5,958 nt of DNA from an uncultured beta proteobacterium (lineage in GTDB: Bacteria; Pseudomonadota; Gammaproteobacteria; Burkholderiales; Burkholderiaceae_B). The notes under the pieces were generated by a model. That model worked only from the letters and a program-made list of their open reading frames with translations. It did not search any database and had not been told where the DNA came from. Shown here in pieces: positions 1 through 5,345 of this stretch; the stretch's first letter is position 1; each line of letters begins with the position of its first letter. The stretch is taken from contig CAIYWO010000092.1 in the NCBI GenBank assembly GCA_903929925.1, forward strand, positions 1 through 5,958, written 5' to 3'. Both the position numbers and the translations under genes were made by a program.

Positions 1-1
1 C

Positions 2-175
2 GCAATTTTGCCAACTTTAGCTACAAAAGAAGACCTAAAAAACTTAGCGCTAAAACTGACCGCCGCCATTCATAAAGAAATCACCAACTGCACCCGGAGA
101 ATGATTGCTTGGATGACCACCGTACTCGGAGTAAGCTTTGCTGGAGTGTTTTATATTGCAAGGCATGTGACATAG
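2..175 (+). CDS. 3' end of a probable coiled-coil protein with C-terminal membrane anchor (partial)
   Basis: The frame is open from the left edge and stops at TAG (173-175), giving 57 visible residues. The first part contains LATKEDLKNLALKLTAAIHK, an amphipathic heptad-like stretch. A short basic segment (TRR) follows, then one hydrophobic helix of about 20 residues (MIAWMTTVLGVSFAGVFYIA) and a tiny tail, RHVT. A coiled coil with an ATKxDL-type repeat running into a single C-terminal transmembrane helix resembles the DUF1640/CCDC90-like group of small bacterial proteins. That match is from memory of the pattern and only the tail is visible. The start lies outside the window. An internal ATG at 101 exists, but the continuous frame to the edge makes a longer protein more likely. 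The next gene begins 34 bp downstream on the same strand, so the two may be co-transcribed. No link to the selenium genes is evident. Confidence 0.55.
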   Translation, partial: AILPTLATKEDLKNLALKLTAAIHKEITNCTRRMIAWMTTVLGVSFAGVFYIARHVT

Positions 176-209
176 ATAACCGAGCACCCGAAAATCACCG
201 TAGACCTTT

Positions 210-572
210 TTGAAACAGACAACCGATCCTACTACTGAGCGCCCAACTGACGCAAGGTCTCAACCCTGGGATCTCGCAGGAGTAACCCTTTTCCGCACAC
301 TCGGTTATGTTGTCGGCCTACCGAGCTTTATTGTCGGCACAGCACTATTTATGCTTGGCTTTGCGCTGACCGATACAGACATACTGCATGTCGCGTGCAT
401 TCTTTATAGCCTCGCGCTAATAGCCATTGGCGGTCGCCCAGCCCTCCTTCATCTCAAGCCACAAAACGAAATAGACGCGCTCAAGATCGCAGTCACTGCC
501 GGTTTAATTGGGTGTATTTTTTATGCGACCCTTCTAGCAGTGCTCAAAGTCTTTGGCATAGAGATGCTCTAG
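210..572 (+). CDS. Small three-helix membrane protein of unknown function
   Basis: This frame encodes 120 residues and I do not recognise the family. The first ~22 residues are polar, rich in Thr, Pro and charged residues, and probably cytoplasmic. Three hydrophobic segments follow at about 31-53 (with GLPSFIVGTALFMLGF), 58-75 (with VACILYSLALIAIGG) and 91-113 (with IAVTAGLIGCIFYATLLAV). A short basic/polar loop, RPALLHLKPQNE, separates helices 2 and 3. The only upstream start is TTG at 210, three codons after an in-frame TAG (201-203), and no clear Shine-Dalgarno sequence precedes it. The first in-frame ATG is near 351 and would delete most of helix 1, so TTG is preferred. The gene is convergent with the transporter gene, with 28 bp between the two stops. 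The consistent helix pattern favours a real gene, but the weak start leaves doubt. Confidence 0.6.
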   Translation: MKQTTDPTTERPTDARSQPWDLAGVTLFRTLGYVVGLPSFIVGTALFMLGFALTDTDILHVACILYSLALIAIGGRPALLHLKPQNEIDALKIAVTAGLIGCIFYATLLAVLKVFGIEML

Positions 573-577
573 CTGCC

Positions 578-599
578 CGCTGTGATGCGAGCCACAGCG
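578..599. terminator. Hairpin between convergent genes, possible bidirectional terminator
   Basis: CGCTGTG (578-584) pairs perfectly with CACAGCG (593-599) around an 8-nt loop. It sits in the 28-bp gap between the stop of the small membrane protein (572) and the stop of the transporter gene (601). Position and symmetry suit a shared transcription end. Neither strand has a T-run after the stem, so it lacks half of the classic intrinsic terminator. Confidence 0.35.
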
Positions 600-600
600 C

Positions 601-2151
601 TTAACGCCTTCGATGTACCAATCGACGTTCAAAGATATAAAAACCACCCTGTATCAGCAGCGCAAGGACCGCTGACGGGATCGCACCAGCAAGCAACATC
701 GACGTGTTGTTGAGCGCTAACCCTTGTGCGATGCGCTCACCAAAGCCACCTGCACCCACAAAGGCTGCAATCGTCGCTGTACCAACGCTTGTGACGGCCG
801 CGACTTTGATGCCGCTCAAAATCATTGTTCGTGCAAGGGGCAGCTCAATCAAAAATAAGCGGAGTCTAAAGCCCAGACCAAGCGCCGTAGCTGCTTGTCG
901 CATTGAGGAAGAAATTTCACTGAACCCTGCGTGGGTACTTTGCACGATGGGTAGCAGAGCGTACAAGAACAACGCTACGATCGCGGGTATGGTCCCAATG
1001 AGACCGAACAATGAAATTAAAAATGCTAGTAGTGCCAACGATGGAATGGTTTGAATAACGCCAATCACAGACAAGACAGCTTGCCCGGTACGGGGCCAAT
1101 AAAAACAGACTATCCCTAAAGGGAGACCAACAACAAGAGCCATAAGCAAGGAGAACAGCACTAAGAAAATATGCTGTGCACCCAAGCGCCAAAAGTCAGG
1201 TGCAAACAGTGTCCGCAAAAATGACTGGAAGGAACTCACCCGTTGACCGTCGTTCAAGCTCATGCCACTAGAGGTGCCCTGCGCTTGATCAGTTTTCTGT
1301 TGCAATAAAAATTGCTGCGCCACGGCAGCGAAGGTTTGCCCATCGATCTCTACACGGGTGTTGAGATCAAGCATTGTTTCCTGTGAAATTCTGTTCTGTA
1401 AGGCTTGGATGATCTTCCAGGATTCTGGGAACTTAGTCGGCACATCCGCCCGATAGAGTAGTAACGCTTCATAGGTCGGAAAGAACCGTCGATCATCTTG
1501 CAGCACCGTCAAACCATAACGTTTTAACTTCGAATCCGTGCCATAGGCATCAACCACGTCAATCTGCTTTGCAACGATGGCCTCATAGGCAAGCCCATGA
1601 TCAAGCCCTCGCGGTGACATCCCTCCTAACTGGTAGGCCTCTGACAAACCTTTCCAACCATCTTTGCGCCCAATAAACTCGTGCGACAGACCCGGCACGA
1701 GTCGCGGATGCTTAGCCAAATCCGAAATCGTTTTTATTTGAAGCTCATGCGCCTGCTCACGCCGCATTGCGAGCACATAAGAATTATCAAAACCCAACAG
1801 CACACCAGCTTGAAGCCCAAGCGGTGCCAAGCGTTCGTTAATTTGTTCTAGTGACAGCGCCTGCTCAGTTTTTAAGATCTCGCGCGTGATCGTTCCGGTG
1901 TACTCAGGGTAGAGATCTATTTCGCCGCTTAGCAACGCAGACAATAAAATCCCCGTGTTGCCTAAACCAGACTTCAACCTCACGCGATCTTGACCAGAAC
2001 CAGCGACTGCCTGGCTGACAATCTCGCCCAAGATATAGGATTCAGTGAAGCGTTTAGAACCAACCACCAACGGCTGAGAGACCGTTGGGAAAGATAAGGC
2101 TAACAACGCAAAACATGTCAGCCTGAGCAACCAGCGAGACCGACTAAACAC
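601..2151 (-). CDS. Fused ABC importer: N-terminal substrate-binding domain + C-terminal permease, betaine/choline/EgtU class
   Basis: 516 residues. A signal-like N-terminus (basic RSRW, hydrophobic 8-21, plausible cut after S25) leads into an OpuAC/ProX-type binding domain at about 28-285. Family landmarks there are GSKRFTESYILGE (31-43), GLGNTGILLSALLSGEIDLY (62-81), EYTGT (83-87) and DAYGTDSKL (201-209). A linker of about 35 residues leads to a permease domain (about 318-510). It has five likely helices near 324-349, 354-380, 383-405, 442-465 and 485-508, an EAA-type ATPase-contact loop (AATALG to LPLA, 420-440) and the typical GGFGERIAQGL (468-478). A periplasmic N-terminal domain, five helices, a cytoplasmic EAA loop and a basic C-terminus (RRLVHRRR) form a consistent topology. 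The GTG start overlaps the senC stop (TAGTG), implying translational coupling. No ATPase gene is in the window. The ABC class is near certain. The substrate is inferred: a betaine, and by context selenoneine, ergothioneine or hercynine. Osmoprotectant import is the alternative. Confidence 0.93.
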   Translation of the reverse strand: MFSRSRWLLRLTCFALLALSFPTVSQPLVVGSKRFTESYILGEIVSQAVAGSGQDRVRLKSGLGNTGILLSALLSGEIDLYPEYTGTITREILKTEQALSLEQINERLAPLGLQAGVLLGFDNSYVLAMRREQAHELQIKTISDLAKHPRLVPGLSHEFIGRKDGWKGLSEAYQLGGMSPRGLDHGLAYEAIVAKQIDVVDAYGTDSKLKRYGLTVLQDDRRFFPTYEALLLYRADVPTKFPESWKIIQALQNRISQETMLDLNTRVEIDGQTFAAVAQQFLLQQKTDQAQGTSSGMSLNDGQRVSSFQSFLRTLFAPDFWRLGAQHIFLVLFSLLMALVVGLPLGIVCFYWPRTGQAVLSVIGVIQTIPSLALLAFLISLFGLIGTIPAIVALFLYALLPIVQSTHAGFSEISSSMRQAATALGLGFRLRLFLIELPLARTMILSGIKVAAVTSVGTATIAAFVGAGGFGERIAQGLALNNTSMLLAGAIPSAVLALLIQGGFYIFERRLVHRRR

Positions 2152-3200
2152 TAGCTAACGATCAAACGGGTAGCCTGTGCCTGACCAATATGGCCCACCA
2201 CAGCCGCGTCACCAAAACCATGACGCTTAAACACGGCGAGTACCTCTGGCACCGTATCGGGTGAGCAACACACCAGCAAGCCACCGCTTGTTTGCGGATC
2301 AGACAGCAACGTTTGACACTCTGCTGGCAAACCCGAGCCCATTGTGATTTCTTTACCGTAGCCTTCCCAGTTGCGACCTGAAGCACCCGTCACCATGCCC
2401 TGTTTGATCAGTTCAGAAACATCTGGCAGCAACGGTACGTCAGCCCAATTGATATGGGCTGTCAACTTCGCGCCTCGAGCGATCTCTAGCGCATGACCCG
2501 CCAAGCCAAACCCCGTGACGTCGGTCAACGCGTGCACCCCGGGCAATTCAGCTAACTCTGGGCCTGGTGTATTGAGTTTGGTTGCATTCGTCAGCATCGA
2601 CGCATAGCCTGCTGCATCAAGCGCTTCTTTTTTAAGGGCGGCAGATAAAATTCCAACACCGATAGGTTTACCCAGCACCATCACATCCCCAGCGCGCGCA
2701 CCATCATTGCGCTTGACACGATCAGGATGAATCAAGCCCAGCACCACCAAGCCATAGATCGGCTCGACGGAATCAATCGTGTGCCCTCCTGCAATTGGGA
2801 TCCCAGCGGTGTTGCACACCGAAGCTCCCCCCGCCAGGATCTTGCCGATTGTTTCAGTCGACAAGACGTTGATGGGCATTCCCACTAACGCCAAAGCCAA
2901 GATTGGCTTTCCACCCATCGCATAGACGTCGCTAATTGCGTTGGTTGCCGCAATACGCCCGAAGTCATAGGGATCGTCGACGATTGGCATAAAAAAATCA
3001 GTTGTTGCAATCAACGCCTGCTCGTCGTTGATTTTATAGACCGCGGCATCATCAGCCGTCGCGATCCCTACCATCAACTCTTTAGGAATCGGCATCTGCA
3101 GGGTGCCTTTTAAAATCTCAGATAAGACAGCTGGCGCTATCTTGCAACCACAGCCACCGCCATGCGAGAGCGAGGTCAAACGAGGTTCATTGTTAGGCAT
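2151..3200 (-). CDS. senC: Selenide, water dikinase (selenophosphate synthase), SenC of the selenoneine pathway
   Basis: This enzyme makes selenophosphate, AMP and phosphate from selenide, ATP and water in the cytoplasm. From the ATG at 3200 it is 349 residues and keeps E. coli SelD numbering. Catalytic C17 and K20 lie in GGGCGCK (14-20). The acidic residues matching the Mg/ATP ligands D51, D68 (TTDFF), D91 (AISD) and D227 (TDVTGFG) are all present. GRIAATNAISD (81-91), PIAGGHTID (135-143) and SDPQTSGGLL (300-309) complete the family pattern, and the active-site residue is Cys, not selenocysteine. A GTG three bases upstream (3203) is in frame, but the ATG is better placed behind AGGAAG and overlaps the senB stop as TGATG. 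With no selA, selB or tRNA-Sec nearby and senB directly upstream, its product most likely feeds SenB. It could also be the cell's general SelD, serving selenoprotein or selenouridine synthesis. Confidence 0.96.
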   Translation of the reverse strand: MPNNEPRLTSLSHGGGCGCKIAPAVLSEILKGTLQMPIPKELMVGIATADDAAVYKINDEQALIATTDFFMPIVDDPYDFGRIAATNAISDVYAMGGKPILALALVGMPINVLSTETIGKILAGGASVCNTAGIPIAGGHTIDSVEPIYGLVVLGLIHPDRVKRNDGARAGDVMVLGKPIGVGILSAALKKEALDAAGYASMLTNATKLNTPGPELAELPGVHALTDVTGFGLAGHALEIARGAKLTAHINWADVPLLPDVSELIKQGMVTGASGRNWEGYGKEITMGSGLPAECQTLLSDPQTSGGLLVCCSPDTVPEVLAVFKRHGFGDAAVVGHIGQAQATRLIVS

Positions 3201-4186
3201 CACGCTTCCTTAATTGTTAAGTCTTGAACGATTGTAATCAATCCATTGCGCTCACGAGCGGCCTCAAATAAATAAGCACGTCGTGCGCACTGCATTTGTA
3301 GTTGCGCAGCAAACGACAAGTCTTCTCTAAAGCGGATCAGCAGTTTCGCTAGCTCATGCGCATCACCGGTAGCAAAAAAACCAGCGTAGTCTTCGCCCAA
3401 CATCCCAATATTGCCTGCAATGCGGGAGGCCAACACAGGTACGCCACTACAAATCGCTTCCATAATCACATGTGCGCCGCCTTCCATCACACTCGGGTGC
3501 ACAAGAACGTGCGAACGCTGGATATAGCGTCGAGTTTGCTCATGGCTGCGAGCACCCAAAAACTGATAGTTCGGATGCTTAGCTGCGGTATCGTGCGCTT
3601 GTTGTGCCAAAACCTGATCGTGCTCGCCACCGATATGACGCAGCTCAATATCGCTACGCTCGGCTAATAACGTAGCCAACTCGAAAAAAGTCTGGGGGGC
3701 TTTTTCTGATCTTAAGTGCCCCACCATAACCGCTCGCACATGACGGTTCGTTTTGAGCAAGGTCTGACGAGTACTCGTCGATTGAAACAACACCTGCGTT
3801 TTATCTTGAAACTTCGTTGGCAACTCGACTAGCCCTGCTGGTTGCAACACGATTAACTGTTTGGCCCAACTCAGGGACTGCTGTGCCTGAGGGTCTTGCT
3901 TGATATCCCGATAGAGGTCGGTACCGGTGAGCACCACGCATAGGCCCTCAGAACCTCGCTGAGCGTACCAAGCTGCTATAGATGAATAACTGCGCCGAGC
4001 GTGTAGCGCAATCAACACGTCGTCTGTTTGAGCGCCATCCCATTCACTGACAATGCGGACCGTGCAAGTCGTCGCAAGCATATTGGCATAGCGCTTGGCC
4101 GTCTGCCAATTACCATTATTGGCGCTTGCCAGTGCCGGACTTACAATAACGACTCTAGGCTTGCGAATTTGAGCGGCTGTCAACAT
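3200..4186 (-). CDS. senB: Selenosugar synthase SenB (GT4-like glycosyltransferase)
   Basis: In the described pathway SenB joins selenophosphate with a UDP-sugar (UDP-GlcNAc) to form a 1-seleno-sugar, the selenium donor for SenA. The 328-residue protein is a GT-B fold of the GT4 type. The N-terminal half has a hydrophobic strand (VVIVSPA, 12-18) followed by the NNGNWQTAKRYANML segment (23-37), typical of this group. The C-terminal half has VGHLRSEKAP (155-164) and the nucleotide-sugar motif HPSVMEGGAHVIMEA (230-244), with the E-x7-E pair E235/E243, then SGVPVLASRIAGNIG (247-261). No signal peptide or membrane helix is seen, so it is cytosolic. The ATG at 4186 has no recognisable Shine-Dalgarno sequence. 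Assignment to SenB and not a generic GT4 rests on the NxGN..TA pattern plus its place between senA and a selD homologue. A plain glycosyltransferase in this position would be hard to explain. Confidence 0.92.
   Translation of the reverse strand: MLTAAQIRKPRVVIVSPALASANNGNWQTAKRYANMLATTCTVRIVSEWDGAQTDDVLIALHARRSYSSIAAWYAQRGSEGLCVVLTGTDLYRDIKQDPQAQQSLSWAKQLIVLQPAGLVELPTKFQDKTQVLFQSTSTRQTLLKTNRHVRAVMVGHLRSEKAPQTFFELATLLAERSDIELRHIGGEHDQVLAQQAHDTAAKHPNYQFLGARSHEQTRRYIQRSHVLVHPSVMEGGAHVIMEAICSGVPVLASRIAGNIGMLGEDYAGFFATGDAHELAKLLIRFREDLSFAAQLQMQCARRAYLFEAARERNGLITIVQDLTIKEA
3205..3210 (-). promoter_or_regulatory. Ribosome binding site of senC, decides its start
   Basis: AGGAAG on the minus strand lies inside the last codons of senB. 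Its AGGA core ends 6 nt before the ATG at 3200 but only 3 nt before the alternative GTG at 3203. This favours the ATG, which shares its A with the senB TGA stop. Confidence 0.65.
4119..4147 (+). promoter_or_regulatory. Candidate sigma-70 promoter for senA, inside the senB 5' coding region
   Basis: TTGGCG (4119-4124, four of six consensus bases) and TACAAT (4142-4147, five of six) are separated by 17 bp. Transcription would start near 4154, about 50 nt before the senA ATG. Only 19 bp separate the senA and senB start codons, so the senA promoter has to lie within senB, as this one does. Found by eye only. Confidence 0.35.
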
Positions 4187-4194
4187 GAAGAGTA

Positions 4195-4225
4195 ATTAAA
4201 CCAAGATGCGTGAGGCTAATACCAA
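4195..4225 (-). promoter_or_regulatory. Weak candidate promoter for the senB-senC-transporter operon
   Basis: On the minus strand TTTAAT (4200-4195, five of six bases of the -10 consensus) lies just before senB. A poor -35 candidate, TTGGTA (4225-4220), sits at a long 19-bp spacing. If used, transcription would begin within a few bases of the senB ATG, giving a nearly leaderless message. That would fit the missing ribosome binding site. AT-rich sequence alone could produce this match. Confidence 0.2.
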
Positions 4226-5333
4226 AGAGCTATACACCGCACTGCAGGAGATGCGCGCACACACTCTAGCTTCACTCAGCTTCTATGCGCGCGCAAAACA
4301 ACTTCACATTCCCTACAAACCAGAATTCAATCCGCCGCTCTGGGAACTTGGTCACATAGCCTGGTTTCAAGAATACTGGATCGCGCGCAATCCGACCCGC
4401 AGTGAAGGTGCCGCGATGCGAAGCGCCCTTACTAAAGAAAATTCAGTGCTTGCTAAGGCAGATGAATGGTACGACAGCGCTAAAGTACAGCACGAGACAC
4501 GCTGGGGGCAAGGATACCCCTCCAGCGATGACTGCTTGACCTATGCAGCACAAACTCTAGACCAAACCCTCAAGCTCTTACAAAACACCTCAAACGACGA
4601 TCCAGCGGTTTACTTTTATTGGCTCGTCTTACAACACGAAGCGATGCATCTTGAGGCAGGCGTCTATATGGCGCAAGCGCTTTCCATTCCCTTTGAGGCA
4701 GCATGGGTATACAGCGCGCCCATACACAGATCGGCATCACAAAGCACGACAGCAAAGCTACCCCCACAGCACTGGACACTCGGCTCGGCATCCGACCAAT
4801 TCTGTTTTGATAATGAACTCGTTGCCCGTGAGGTCGCACTTCAGGCATTTGAAATCAGCCTCGAGCCTATTTCCTGGGCTCAGTACATGACATTTATTGC
4901 GTCGACGGGACATCGATTGCCTCCGTATGTTCGTCGTGTGGGGTCAAGCTTCGAAGTGCAAACTTTTGGTGCTTGGACGCCTATGGCTATGCAAGCGCCG
5001 GCTGTTCACATCTCTTGGGACGACGCACAAGCGTACTGCACCTGGGCGCAATGTCGCCTGCCAACTGAAGCCGAGTGGGACTGTGCGGCACGCACACTCC
5101 CAAACTTTAACTGGGGTGAGGTCTGGGAATGGACACAAGATACGTTTGAGCCCTTTGAGGGTTTCGTCGTGCATCCCTATGCGGAGTACTCAGCACCTTG
5201 GTTTGGAACACGCAAAGTGCTGCGTGGCGCGGCCCGCGCAACCCACCGGGCTTTACGCCACGTTCAGTACCGCAATTTTTTTACACCAGAGCGCTGCGAC
5301 ATTCATTCAGGCTTCAGAACCTGTGCGCTCTAG
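4206..5333 (+). CDS. senA: Selenoneine synthase SenA (EgtB-like non-heme iron enzyme)
   Basis: SenA uses iron and oxygen to join hercynine to the SenB selenosugar and gives selenoneine after C-Se cleavage. The 375-residue protein has the EgtB layout. A DinB-like helical domain (about 8-160) carries the three iron-ligand histidines: H50 in WELGHIAWFQEYW and H144/H148 in LQHEAMHLE. An FGE-sulfatase-type domain follows (about 187-373), with ISWDDAQAYCTWAQCRLPTEAEW (269-291), GEVWEWTQDTF (304-314) and a C-terminal RNFFTPERCDIHSGFRTC (356-373). Two traits favour SenA over sulfur-specific EgtB: a very short link between AAR (295) and GEVWEW, and the DIxxGFRxC ending that I associate with the EgtB-related SenA group. 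Adjacency to senB and senC supports this strongly. The ATG at 4206 is the first start after an in-frame TAA (4197-4199). The ribosome site is weak (GAAGAG, 13 nt upstream). No signal peptide is seen. Confidence 0.93.
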   Translation: MREANTKELYTALQEMRAHTLASLSFYARAKQLHIPYKPEFNPPLWELGHIAWFQEYWIARNPTRSEGAAMRSALTKENSVLAKADEWYDSAKVQHETRWGQGYPSSDDCLTYAAQTLDQTLKLLQNTSNDDPAVYFYWLVLQHEAMHLEAGVYMAQALSIPFEAAWVYSAPIHRSASQSTTAKLPPQHWTLGSASDQFCFDNELVAREVALQAFEISLEPISWAQYMTFIASTGHRLPPYVRRVGSSFEVQTFGAWTPMAMQAPAVHISWDDAQAYCTWAQCRLPTEAEWDCAARTLPNFNWGEVWEWTQDTFEPFEGFVVHPYAEYSAPWFGTRKVLRGAARATHRALRHVQYRNFFTPERCDIHSGFRTCAL

Positions 5334-5345
5334 GCGCGTGTGCCC

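Noticed and set aside
704..1054. Plus-strand open frame of 116 codons across the permease domain
   Set aside because: It lies antisense to clear permease sequence, has low-complexity basic composition and no domain, so it is a shadow frame.
917..1192. Minus-strand open frame of 91 codons in another frame of the transporter
   Set aside because: It is fully nested in the transporter gene and has no recognisable family, while the main frame carries unbroken conserved motifs.
2100..2200. Search for SECIS-like hairpins or in-frame TGA selenocysteine codons in the selenium genes
   Set aside because: All frames are continuous without internal TGA, and SenC uses Cys17, so there is no sign of a selenoprotein here.
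2151..3203. GTG at 3203 as the senC start
   Set aside because: It would leave only 3 nt after the AGGA core. The ATG at 3200 has better spacing, overlaps the senB stop as TGATG and restores E. coli SelD numbering.
3356..3667. Plus-strand open frame of 103 codons opposite senB
   Set aside because: It is antisense to the conserved GT4 nucleotide-sugar motif and its product looks random, with scattered His and Asn.
4206..5333. Annotation as ergothioneine synthase EgtB
   Set aside because: The fold and iron ligands match EgtB, but the compact C-terminal domain, the DIxxGFRxC ending and the senB/senC neighbours favour SenA.
5319..5336. Possible terminator hairpin around GCGC repeats at the senA stop
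   Set aside because: Only four Watson-Crick pairs plus G-T wobbles form and no T-run follows, so it is too weak to report as a terminator.
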